A stretch of 64,000 bases of DNA from DASTFP01 sp963816855. GTDB taxonomy: Bacteria; Verrucomicrobiota; Verrucomicrobiia; Chthoniobacterales; Terrimicrobiaceae. The stretch is taken from the NCBI GenBank assembly GCA_963816855.1, contig CAWFMA010000007.1:62001-126000 (forward strand), written 5' to 3'. The notes below the pieces were generated by a model. The model made no database searches, had not been told where the DNA came from, and was given only the letters and a program-made list of their open reading frames with translations. Shown here piece by piece: positions 27,585 to 35,353 of this stretch (the first letter of the stretch is position 1; each line of letters opens with the position of its first letter). A program made the position numbers and the translations under genes.

Positions 27585-28315
27585 ACTCACCGCTTCGCGA
27601 GGCCGCTGCCCGCTACAAACCGTGGCCAAACCTTTATTTCTACGCCATGGGGAAAATCGCCCTCGACCCAGCCTATCCTGCCGTCGTCTCGCTGTTGCGC
27701 GACTCACAACGTCCGCTGCTCGATCTTGGTTGCGGGATGGGCTTGCTGGCAGCCTACCTGCGGGCGAATGGCCACCGCGCGCCAATCCTCGGTTTTGACG
27801 TGGATGAAGAGAAGATCGGCGTCGCGCAGCGCGTCCTCTCCGGAGTCAGGTACCGCTTTCATGCCGAGGACGCGATGAATTTTCCCGCTCACTGCGGCGA
27901 TGTCGTGATGCTGGATGTCCTCCATTATTTTAGCGACCAGGACCAGCAACGGTTGCTCGGAAAGATCGCTGCAAGCATTGCGCCGCGGGGGATTGCCCTG
28001 ATACGGCTCGCCTTGAACGAATCAACCTGGCGCTTCGTCGCCACCAAACTCGAAGAGTGGTTTGTCGGCGTCAGCCGCTGGATTCCGAATTGCGGCTGGA
28101 ATTTTCCGACCCGCGACGAAGTGTTTTTGCCGTTCAACCGGGAGCGGTTCGCAGGAGATGTCCGGCCCATGTGGGGCGTGACGCCCTTCAACAGTTATCT
28201 TTTCACCTTCAGGCGGAGGATCGCGGAAGCGGACCGCAGCGCGGGAGGTCAAAAAAATCTTTCCGGATCAGTCCTCGCGGAGTATTCGGGAGGAAAGGGG
28301 GAAAGTTTGCCATGA
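27581..28315 (+). CDS. SAM-dependent methyltransferase
   Basis: 244 residues. LLDLGCGMGLLAAYL (46-60) is motif I for S-adenosylmethionine, FDVDEEKIGVA is motif II and VVMLDVLHYF motif III of class I methyltransferases. The C-terminal third (WGVTPFNSYLFTFRR) is close to methyltransferases found in fatty-acid/polyene type clusters, but the substrate is unknown. It overlaps both the flippase-like gene before and the small gene after it by 4 bp, so the three are one translational unit. Confidence 0.82.
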   Translation: MNSPLREAAARYKPWPNLYFYAMGKIALDPAYPAVVSLLRDSQRPLLDLGCGMGLLAAYLRANGHRAPILGFDVDEEKIGVAQRVLSGVRYRFHAEDAMNFPAHCGDVVMLDVLHYFSDQDQQRLLGKIAASIAPRGIALIRLALNESTWRFVATKLEEWFVGVSRWIPNCGWNFPTRDEVFLPFNRERFAGDVRPMWGVTPFNSYLFTFRRRIAEADRSAGGQKNLSGSVLAEYSGGKGESLP

Positions 28316-28626
28316 AAACTGTGAAGGAAATTCTCGCCGAGAATCAGGACTTGCGGGGTGCGCTTCGGGTCCTGACGGGCAAGACAAACTCGGGAAAGCG
28401 GGCCATTTATATCTCCGGCAATCCGCCCGGGTTTCGCCTGCTGGCAAAAATCTTGCAAGCGCAGGCTGATTCTGTCGGCGGCGACGGTGGGAGGTCGAAA
28501 TCCTTTGTGAAGCTGGAGCGGGAATCCGGTTCGCTATTTTTCGAGACGGACGATTCGGTGGAGATCTTCGAAATCCATTGCGAAGACCATTTTCCCGACA
28601 AACACGAAACGACGGCGCGCGCATAG
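28312..28626 (+). CDS. small conserved-looking protein, family unknown
   Basis: 104 residues, starting ATGA inside the stop of the methyltransferase gene with a purine-rich site (GGAAAGGGGGAAAG) before it. Predicted soluble alpha/beta protein; begins MKTVKEILAENQDLRGALRV and has an acidic end. No membrane segment or signal. I do not recognise it. Its coupling to the methyltransferase suggests a role in the same pathway. It converges with glpD, 18 bp away. Confidence 0.6.
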   Translation: MKTVKEILAENQDLRGALRVLTGKTNSGKRAIYISGNPPGFRLLAKILQAQADSVGGDGGRSKSFVKLERESGSLFFETDDSVEIFEIHCEDHFPDKHETTARA

Positions 28627-28644
28627 CGGCGGTCCGTGGGGCGT

Positions 28645-30267
28645 TCACGGCGGTGTTGCCGGGAGCGGCCGGATATCCGGCTTGAGGGCGGCCGAGTCCC
28701 GCCGGACGAGATAGTTGGCCGCCAAGGACTCGAATTGTTCGACCTGGCTTGCCGCCCACGCGCTGTCTTTCCCCCTTTCCTTTGCCAGAAGCCGGGCGGT
28801 CACGGGCGCCGCTTCGATTGCGGCTTTCGCGTCAAGCAGCAAAGCCCGGGTTCGCCGGGAGAGAACATCCTCGACAGTGAGCGCCATTTCTTCCCGCGCC
28901 GCCCAGACGACGCTGGCCTTGATGTAGGTTAGGCGGGGATGCAAGGGTTCCGCCAGAGCGGGATCTTCGGCTGCCAGTTCCTCAACCCTGGCGGCGTCTG
29001 TGCCATAGACGGCCAGATGTTTGGGAAGAGAGTTGGCGTTGCGGCTGCGCCAGCCATGAAGGGGAAGATTCTCCGTAGCGCACGGCTTGAGGTCGAAACC
29101 GCCGATGAGCGAGGCATGATTTAGAGTGTCTTCAGCCATCTTGCGGTAGGTCGTCCATTTTCCGCCGACGATGGTCAGCAGACCCGAATTCGAAACGAGG
29201 ATTTCGTGATTGCGGGAAATGGCCTTAGTCGCCGAGCCTTCCTTCCCCGGCGGCCGCACCAGGGGGCGTTGGCCGGCAAACACGCTCAAAATATCTTCGC
29301 GATTGGGATCCCGGGCCAGGTAACGCGCTGCGTTCCGGAGAATAAAACCAATCTCCTCCTCGAGCGCGCGCGGTTCCAGTTCCGGCTTCTCCATGGCAGT
29401 ATCGGTCGTTCCAACAAGAACCTTGCCATGCCAGGGAATCACGAAAAGGACGCGCCCGTCGTCAGTATGCGGAACCATTATTGCCGAGCTCCCCTGGAGA
29501 AACTCTCGGTCAAAGACCAGATGGACCCCCTGGCTGGGCTGGACCGCGCGGGCGGCGTCCGGTTCATCCATGAGCCGGATCTCATCGGCGAAAATGCCTG
29601 CCGCATTGATCACGACCCGTCCGCTGAGCCGATAGGTCGCGCCTGTTTCTTCATCCCGGCAGCTGACTCCGCAAACCATTCCGTTCGACTTGGCGATCCC
29701 GGTGACCGGCATGTAGTTGAGAGCGCAGGCGCCGTGGTCCACCGCGGACTGCGCGAGCGTGATCGCGAGACGCGAGTCGTCAAACTGGCCATCGAAATAC
29801 TCTATTCCTCCGAGGAGGTTTTCCGGCTCGATATTCGGGATTCGGGAAAGCGTTTCCTCGCGGGAGAGGACTTTGGACGCAGCGAGGTTCAAGCGGCCGG
29901 CCAATGCGTCGTAGACCTTCAACCCGATTCCGAAAAATGGTCCCTCCCACCATTTGTAGCGAGGAACAATAAAGGAGAGGTGATGGACAAGATGGGGCGC
30001 GTTCCGATGGAGCAGGCCCCTTTCCCGCAATGCTTCCAGGACCAGCGGAATATCGCCTTGCTCAAGGTAACGAACGCCGCCGTGAACCAGTTTTGTGCTG
30101 CGGCTTGAGGTGCCCTTTGCGAAATCATTGGCCTCGAGCAGGACGGTTCGCAGGCCGCGAGTAGCAGCGTCCACCGCCACCCCAAGGCCGGTCGCTCCGC
30201 CTCCGACCACGATCACGTCCCACTCGCGTTCAAGTTCAAGCGCACGAAGAAGCTGACAACGGTTCAT
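28645..30267 (-). CDS. glpD: glycerol-3-phosphate dehydrogenase (FAD, aerobic)
   Basis: 540 residues, full length. The FAD-binding loop is VGGGATGLGVAVDA (21-34), followed by the family pattern KLVHGGVRYLEQGD; a C-terminal DAO_C domain (about 390-530) includes SVVWAAREEMALTVEDVLSRRTR. The enzyme oxidises glycerol 3-phosphate to dihydroxyacetone phosphate at the inner membrane and feeds electrons to quinone. No glpF or glpK is next to it. The 105 bp before the next gene contain a short inverted repeat (CGAGATC/GATCTCG) of unknown meaning. Confidence 0.94.
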   Translation of the reverse strand: MNRCQLLRALELEREWDVIVVGGGATGLGVAVDAATRGLRTVLLEANDFAKGTSSRSTKLVHGGVRYLEQGDIPLVLEALRERGLLHRNAPHLVHHLSFIVPRYKWWEGPFFGIGLKVYDALAGRLNLAASKVLSREETLSRIPNIEPENLLGGIEYFDGQFDDSRLAITLAQSAVDHGACALNYMPVTGIAKSNGMVCGVSCRDEETGATYRLSGRVVINAAGIFADEIRLMDEPDAARAVQPSQGVHLVFDREFLQGSSAIMVPHTDDGRVLFVIPWHGKVLVGTTDTAMEKPELEPRALEEEIGFILRNAARYLARDPNREDILSVFAGQRPLVRPPGKEGSATKAISRNHEILVSNSGLLTIVGGKWTTYRKMAEDTLNHASLIGGFDLKPCATENLPLHGWRSRNANSLPKHLAVYGTDAARVEELAAEDPALAEPLHPRLTYIKASVVWAAREEMALTVEDVLSRRTRALLLDAKAAIEAAPVTARLLAKERGKDSAWAASQVEQFESLAANYLVRRDSAALKPDIRPLPATPP

Positions 30268-30372
30268 AAGAAAGAGAAGTTCAAGGGTATGTCGGACACT
30301 ACGCGAGATCGAGACGCGAAGTAACCCGAAAGGCTGTTTCCCGCGATCTGCCCGAAGGAGAAGGGATCTCGA

Positions 30373-30795
30373 TCAAAAGACGGCCGCCTTGCCGGGGTTC
30401 TCGCTGAATCTCTTTTCGAGAACGAGGCGCGTGCCGCGCCGGCAAGGCTCGTATTTCACATTGTCGAAGACCTGGCGAATGATGTGCACCCCGACGCCGC
30501 CGGGACGAACGTCTGACAGTTCACGGCTGCGAATTCGCCTCGGATCGCACGAACGCCCGTAGTCGCGCAGAATGAAGCGCACGCGGTCGCGCCGGCTTTC
30601 CATCTCCAGCCTCACCGGCTTTCCGTTGCAACCGTAGGCGTGACGAATGATATTCGTGCAAGCCTCGTCGAGTCCCAGAACCAGAAGCTCCGTCAAGCAT
30701 TCGTCGAACTGGTATTTCCTAAGAAATGACCGGACGCAATGACGCACCTCCGCAAGTTGGTGGGAGTCGCTCGTGAAGGTGTATTTCACTTTCAT
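30373..30795 (-). CDS. RsbW-like serine kinase / anti-sigma regulatory ATPase
   Basis: 140 residues of the HATPase_c_2 group. The N-box is ELLVLGLDEACTNIIRHAYG with Asn48; the G1 region is ILRDYGRSCDP and the G2 region GGVGVHIIRQVFD. Such proteins phosphorylate anti-sigma-factor antagonists and hold a sigma factor or other partner. Its ATG lies in the stop of the phosphatase gene (ATGA), so the phosphatase and kinase are made together. No STAS-domain antagonist or sigma factor is near, so the target is encoded elsewhere. Confidence 0.85.
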   Translation of the reverse strand: MKVKYTFTSDSHQLAEVRHCVRSFLRKYQFDECLTELLVLGLDEACTNIIRHAYGCNGKPVRLEMESRRDRVRFILRDYGRSCDPRRIRSRELSDVRPGGVGVHIIRQVFDNVKYEPCRRGTRLVLEKRFSENPGKAAVF

Positions 30796-32069
30796 GTCAA
30801 CCCTCCCACCAGGATCGTCAGATCGTCGTTTTGTCGCCTCTCGCCGCGGTGCCGCTGCTCGCAGCGGATCAGGCGCTCCACGACGGCTTGCGGCGATTGA
30901 AATTTTCGGCCTGCTACGGACGGGATAATTTCCTGCTCGAAGGCTTCGCCCGACAGATCCTTCGACTCGGAGAGACCGTCCGTGTAGCAAACCAGCCAAT
31001 CGCCGCGGTGAAAATCGATCTTGCCCTGCCGGTAGGCCACTTTCGGCAGGACCCCGAGGGGCAGGGAGCCGTCCGTCTCGATCTCGAAGGCCGAGCCGTC
31101 CGAACGCAGCATCACCGGCTTGCAGTGGCCGGCGCTTGCCAGCTCAACCCTGTCCGCCGAGGGGATGACGCGGCCGACGAGGGTCGTCACAAACATTCCG
31201 CGAATGATGCGGTCGCCGAGCGTGGAGTTCAAGTGCACGAGCGCGTCGGCCGGGCTGGTGGTCGTGGCGAAGACGAACTGCATGGCGCTGAGGGTTTGCG
31301 CCATCAGGAGGGAGGCCGAGATTCCTTTCCCCGACACGTCCCCGATCGCGAAATACGTCTCGTAGGGGCTGCGGACAGAGACGTTGTAGAAGTCCCCTCC
31401 GACGTTAGAGGCGGCTTGGTTGTGGGCGGCAAAAACGGCGCCCGGGATGCGCGACGGGATCGCCCGAGCCAGCAGCTCGCGCTGAATATCGCTGGCGATC
31501 GCCAGGTCCCGTTCGACGCGCTCCTGCGCGCGCATGCGTTCAAGGGCCCGCAGTTTCTCGATCGCGGTGGCCGTCAGGTTTGCGTAAGCGGTGAATCCTT
31601 CGAGCTCCTGTTCGTCGAAGCTTTCCTTGTCGCGGGGATTCAGGATCTGAAGCACGCCGATAACTTCGCCGTTGTGCTTGAGCGGGGCGCAGAGAATTGA
31701 GCGCGTCCGAAACCCGGTTTGCTGATCGGCCTCCTTGTAAAACCGCGCGTCCGCGTAGGCATTGGGAATTAGCAGGCTTTGAGCGTGAGCCACCACCCAG
31801 CCGGCTATTCCTCGCCCGTGGGGCACCGAGATGCGGGTCTCGCTGAACTCTCCCTCGGCCGACGAGGTGATCGCCAACTCCAGCGACCCGGTCTCCTTGT
31901 TCACAAAAAAAAGAGAGCCGGCCTCCGCGAGGACGACCCGGCGCGCCACGTCAAGAATCGCCCGGAGAAGCTCGTTGTAGTCGGTAATCGAGTTGATCAG
32001 ACCGCTGACTTCGACCAAACCTTTGTAAATTTTTAAGGATTTGCGAAGCGACTCGACTTCCGCCGGCAT
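30792..32069 (-). CDS. GAF-domain PP2C (RsbU/SpoIIE-type) phosphatase
   Basis: 425 residues from ATG 32069. A coiled N-terminus leads into a GAF domain (about 20-170), then a linker helix (IEKLRALERMRAQERVERD) and a SpoIIE-type PP2C domain with metal-binding GGDFY (224-228), GDVSGKG (243-249), LASAGHCKP and the final RQNDDLTILV. It should dephosphorylate a STAS-type antagonist in response to a small molecule or redox state sensed by GAF. The frame is open to an earlier ATG at 32171, which would overlap the divergent promoter region; the shorter start is preferred. Confidence 0.86.
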   Translation of the reverse strand: MPAEVESLRKSLKIYKGLVEVSGLINSITDYNELLRAILDVARRVVLAEAGSLFFVNKETGSLELAITSSAEGEFSETRISVPHGRGIAGWVVAHAQSLLIPNAYADARFYKEADQQTGFRTRSILCAPLKHNGEVIGVLQILNPRDKESFDEQELEGFTAYANLTATAIEKLRALERMRAQERVERDLAIASDIQRELLARAIPSRIPGAVFAAHNQAASNVGGDFYNVSVRSPYETYFAIGDVSGKGISASLLMAQTLSAMQFVFATTTSPADALVHLNSTLGDRIIRGMFVTTLVGRVIPSADRVELASAGHCKPVMLRSDGSAFEIETDGSLPLGVLPKVAYRQGKIDFHRGDWLVCYTDGLSESKDLSGEAFEQEIIPSVAGRKFQSPQAVVERLIRCEQRHRGERRQNDDLTILVGGLT

Positions 32070-32155
32070 ATCCCACTTCTCGCATCCACGCCAAGCGTGC
32101 GCCAGTCGGATTTTTGCGTGGAAAACTCCGCGGTCGTGCATAATGGTTTGCGGCG

Positions 32156-32884
32156 ATGGCGAAATTTTCAAAACTTGGGTTTCTTTTGTATTTCCTCGCC
32201 GCTTCCGCGTGGGCCGATGGCGGAACTGCCTATTTGGCCCTCAAGGCGGCGCAGCAAGCGGCGGACGCTTCCGCGAATCTGATTTCGGTCACCGGGGAGC
32301 GCGGCGAACCGCAACCGCAGGAGTGGAAGCTGGTTTTCAACGATCCCGCCGCGCGGGGAGGAGTCCGGGAAGTGGTGGCCTCCGGCGACGTGGTGGTCTC
32401 GCAACGCACGCCTTTGAAAGGCTACACGGGACTCGGAAAGCAATCGTCGATCGCCCTTGCGCGTCTCAACCTGGACTCTGATCGGGCGTTCGAGATTGTC
32501 AACAAGCAGGCAGTCAGCAAAAGGATCGGTTTCAGCTGGGTCGACTACACCTTGCGGGCAAACGAAACGAGCGGCGCGCCGATGTGGATCCTCAAGCTTT
32601 ACGATAGCATGGGAATCAGGGTGGGGACGGTTCAGGTCTCCGCGGAGGATGGCTCGTTGATCGCCCCGCTGGAAGCGGGCGAGCCGCCGCCCACGGAATC
32701 CGCCGAGCAATTCAGCGATTCGCCGACCGGAAGGAAAGTTGGGGGCTTTCTAGGCAGGGTGGGCGGCACGCTTGGTGGAGTCGCCAACGGCGTGAAGAAT
32801 ACGACGCTTCGGACTGTCGGGTCCGTTCAGGAATTTCTTACCGGCGAAAGGACAATTGGCCCCAAAGACCACGATGACGAGTAG
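32156..32884 (+). CDS. exported protein of unknown family
   Basis: 242 residues with a signal peptide (KLGFLLYFLAASAWA-DGG). The mature part has a central beta-rich domain (about 50-165, including WKLVFNDPAARGG and VSKRIGFSWVDYTLR) that resembles PepSY-like layouts, and a glycine-rich amphipathic C-terminal stretch (KVGGFLGRVGGTLGGVANGV). I do not recognise a named family; similar exported proteins occur in Verrucomicrobia. It is divergent from the phosphatase gene and precedes nfeD by 38 bp. Confidence 0.6.
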   Translation: MAKFSKLGFLLYFLAASAWADGGTAYLALKAAQQAADASANLISVTGERGEPQPQEWKLVFNDPAARGGVREVVASGDVVVSQRTPLKGYTGLGKQSSIALARLNLDSDRAFEIVNKQAVSKRIGFSWVDYTLRANETSGAPMWILKLYDSMGIRVGTVQVSAEDGSLIAPLEAGEPPPTESAEQFSDSPTGRKVGGFLGRVGGTLGGVANGVKNTTLRTVGSVQEFLTGERTIGPKDHDDE

Positions 32885-32921
32885 AGACCCGCATGGTGAG
32901 GATTTGCGCGCTTGACCAGCC

Positions 32922-33398
32922 GTGGGCCCGTTCGAAGCAATCGTTGTTCTAATCATTGTCGGCTTTCTGTTGCTGGCCGCGGAAGTCTTTGTGCCCGGGC
33001 TGGTGCTGGGGTTGCTGGGGGGACTCTGTCTCTCGGGCGCGGTGGTCATTGCCTTTGCTTACTACGACGCGGTTACCGGTTCGCTGGTCTTCGTCGGGGT
33101 TTGTGCCCTGACCGTCGGCGGATTCCTGGGATGGATGGCCGCTTTTCCCCACACGGCGATCGGACGAAAGATCATGTTGCAAAAAAGCCACCGGCAGGGA
33201 ATCGGCGGGAAGGTGCCCCCGGCGGAGTTGCTCGGGGCACAGGGGCGCTCTCTAACGCCGCTGCGTCCCGCGGGCACCGCTTCGATCGGTGGAAGAAAGG
33301 TGGACGTGGTGGCGGAAAGCCACTTTATCGCCAGCGACGAACCGATCGTCGTTGTTCGGGAGGAGGGAATGCGGGTTGTGGTTCGAAAAAAGGTGTAG
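32922..33398 (+). CDS. NfeD-family membrane protein (short form)
   Basis: 158 residues, starting at GTG. Helices run from about 5-75 (FEAIVVLIIVGFLLLAAEVF, LGLLGGLCLSGAVVIAF, SLVFVGVCALTVGGFLG); the last 60 residues are the NfeD OB-fold (GAQGRSLTPLRPAGTASIGG, KVDVVAESHFIASDEPIVVV). The short NfeD1b form lacks the serine-protease domain and works with flotillin-like FloA, whose gene follows 25 bp downstream. Together they organise membrane microdomains. Confidence 0.87.
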   Translation: MGPFEAIVVLIIVGFLLLAAEVFVPGLVLGLLGGLCLSGAVVIAFAYYDAVTGSLVFVGVCALTVGGFLGWMAAFPHTAIGRKIMLQKSHRQGIGGKVPPAELLGAQGRSLTPLRPAGTASIGGRKVDVVAESHFIASDEPIVVVREEGMRVVVRKKV

Positions 33399-33423
33399 CC
33401 GGATGGAGGGTGATGCGTAAGGT

Positions 33424-34464
33424 ATGCCGCCACAATTGGACGTCATGAATCTTTTCGCTCTTATTCTCGTCGGAGTCGCCTCCGTCGTCGGGATCGTGCT
33501 GCTCTTGGTCCTGGCCAACTTCTTCGGCGTCTGGCTGCGGGCGAAGGTTGCGGACGCGCCGGTTCCCTTCGCCAAGCTTATCGGCATGCGCCTGCGCCGC
33601 GTCCCTGTCGGCCTGATCGTTGACAGCCGGATCACCGCGGTCAAGGCGGGCTTGCCCCTCGATACCGATTCCCTGGAGGCCCACTATCTGTCAGGCGGCA
33701 ATGTCACCCATGTCGTGCTGGCCCTGATTGCCGCGGACAAGGCAGGTATCACGCTCGACTTTAACCGCGCTTGCGCGATCGATCTGGCGATCAAGGGAAC
33801 CAGCAAGACGGTGCTGGAGGCCGTGCGCACCAGCATCAACCCAAAGGTGATCGACTGCCCGAATCCTCAGCAATCGGGCGGAAGGGTCACCATCGACGCG
33901 GTGGCGCGGGACGGCATCGGGGTCAAGGTGCGCGCGCGGGTGACCGTTCGCTCCAATCTCGATCGTTTCGTAGGCGGCGCCACGGAAGAGACAATCATCG
34001 CCCGCGTCGGCGAAGGCATCGTGACCTCGATCGGTTCCGCCGTCTCCTACAAGGACGTCCTGGAGAACCCGGACCGGATTTCGAAGGTCGTCCTTCAGAA
34101 GGGCCTGGATAGCGGAACAGCGTTCGAGATCCTTTCGGTGGATATCGCGGACGTGGATATCGGCGACAACGTCGGCGCGAAGCTTCAGGCCGAGCAGGCC
34201 GAGGCCGACAAAGTCGTCGCCCAGGCCAAGGCCGAGATGCGCCGCGCCGCCGCCGTGGCCAGCGAACAGGAGATGAGAGCTCGCACTCAGGAGATGCGCG
34301 CCAAGGTTGTCGAAGCCGAAGCGCAGGTCCCCCTCGCAATGGCCGAGGCGTTTCGCAGCGGCAATTTGGGCGTCATGGACTACCTTAGGATGAAAAATCT
34401 TCAGTCCGACACCGGCATGCGCGAGGCGATTGCCGGAGGCGAAAAGCCCGGACAGACTTCTTAA
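33424..34464 (+). CDS. floA: flotillin-like protein FloA
   Basis: 346 residues. One N-terminal membrane hairpin (FALILVGVASVVGIVLLLVL), then an SPFH-like domain with the family motifs LIVDSRITAVKAGL, GGNVTHVVLALIAADKAGI and VDARARVTVRSN-like sequence, and a C-terminal coiled coil rich in EA repeats (about 245-310). FloA scaffolds functional membrane microdomains. The ATG at 33424 is used here; a second at 33445 is closer to the usual family start. It is co-transcribed with the NfeD gene and two small genes downstream. Confidence 0.92.
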   Translation: MPPQLDVMNLFALILVGVASVVGIVLLLVLANFFGVWLRAKVADAPVPFAKLIGMRLRRVPVGLIVDSRITAVKAGLPLDTDSLEAHYLSGGNVTHVVLALIAADKAGITLDFNRACAIDLAIKGTSKTVLEAVRTSINPKVIDCPNPQQSGGRVTIDAVARDGIGVKVRARVTVRSNLDRFVGGATEETIIARVGEGIVTSIGSAVSYKDVLENPDRISKVVLQKGLDSGTAFEILSVDIADVDIGDNVGAKLQAEQAEADKVVAQAKAEMRRAAAVASEQEMRARTQEMRAKVVEAEAQVPLAMAEAFRSGNLGVMDYLRMKNLQSDTGMREAIAGGEKPGQTS

Positions 34465-34465
34465 G

Positions 34466-35011
34466 ATGGAACAGCTGGTCATTCTCCTGTTGATCGCGTT
34501 GATCAGCCTTATCAACTGGCTGGTCAAAAAATCAGCCGCGTTGCGCGAAGCGCGCAAACTGGAGGAAAAGATGGCGAAAACGGGAGAGAGTCCTCGCGCC
34601 GCTCCTCCGCCAAAACTTGAGCCGCCCGAATTCGAGCCGTCTTTCCGCCGCCTGAAAGAAGCGCTCGGGTTGCCCGACGAAGCGCTGCCGCCCGCGCTTC
34701 CCAGAAGGACTCAGGAAAAAATCGCGCCCGCGCCGGCTTTGCCGGAGCCTCCGCCCCTGCCCGAAGTGCGCCCGGTCGTTTTGCCGCGGCCCGTTGTTTC
34801 GGTGCGCGCCAGCGCCCCGCTGCATCAAGGGCGCCGGGTGCACGAGTCTCATCCGGGGCGCGGTGGCTCCGGGGCCGCAAGCAAGGCCGGGACCTCCCGC
34901 ATTCGGGAACTGCTCGGCTCGCCGGCGGGCCTGCGCGATGCGGTGGTGTTGTCTGAAATCCTCGGCCAACCAAAATGCCTGCGTCCCGCTGCGGGGCGCT
35001 TCCCGGCATGA
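34466..35011 (+). CDS. membrane-anchored proline-rich protein in the floA operon
   Basis: 181 residues. Residues 1-19 are a membrane helix (EQLVILLLIALISLINWLV), followed by a charged segment and a long Pro/Ala/Glu-rich linker (about 45-135), then a small conserved-looking end (RIRELLGSPAGLRDAVVLSE, ILGQPKCLRP). The single helix and disordered linker suggest an adaptor at the membrane. It starts 1 bp after floA's stop. No named family recognised. Confidence 0.65.
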   Translation: MEQLVILLLIALISLINWLVKKSAALREARKLEEKMAKTGESPRAAPPPKLEPPEFEPSFRRLKEALGLPDEALPPALPRRTQEKIAPAPALPEPPPLPEVRPVVLPRPVVSVRASAPLHQGRRVHESHPGRGGSGAASKAGTSRIRELLGSPAGLRDAVVLSEILGQPKCLRPAAGRFPA

Positions 35012-35244
35012 CCGAGGCCTATTCCGAGCTTCGTGACGCGCTGCGCGAGCGCCTGGGGATCGTGGCGGATCATGAATTGCGCCAGCGCGATCCCGAAGCG
35101 CATCTGGAGCGTTTGAAGTCCGCGGCGGCTCGACTGGAGCAGGCCATTGCCAGGCTTCCGAATCAGTGCGATGCGGATTTGCGCCATTACCTCGCGCGCC
35201 AGAGCTACGTCAAGGCGCTGGCGTGGCTGGAAAGGAGGGATTAA
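35008..35244 (+). CDS. small helical protein in the floA operon
   Basis: 78 residues, ATG overlapping the previous stop (ATGA). Predicted all-helical and coiled, with EHLRQRD-like and LERLKSAAARLEQAIARLP repeats and a single Cys. It has no membrane segment. Tight coupling to the proline-rich membrane protein suggests a soluble partner. Family unknown. Confidence 0.6.
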   Translation: MTEAYSELRDALRERLGIVADHELRQRDPEAHLERLKSAAARLEQAIARLPNQCDADLRHYLARQSYVKALAWLERRD

Positions 35245-35353
35245 GATTCCTCGGAGCGGCTTTTCCCTGGGATTCGAGTCGGGCGCGGCAGATCGGTTCG
35301 GGTCATAGTTTCTGCTTGCCAAGCAGGTGAATTTCCTATTTCACACCGGTAAG

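Noticed and set aside
28645..30267. plus-strand frame of 300 codons over glpD
   Set aside because: Antisense shadow; the glpD frame carries all family motifs.
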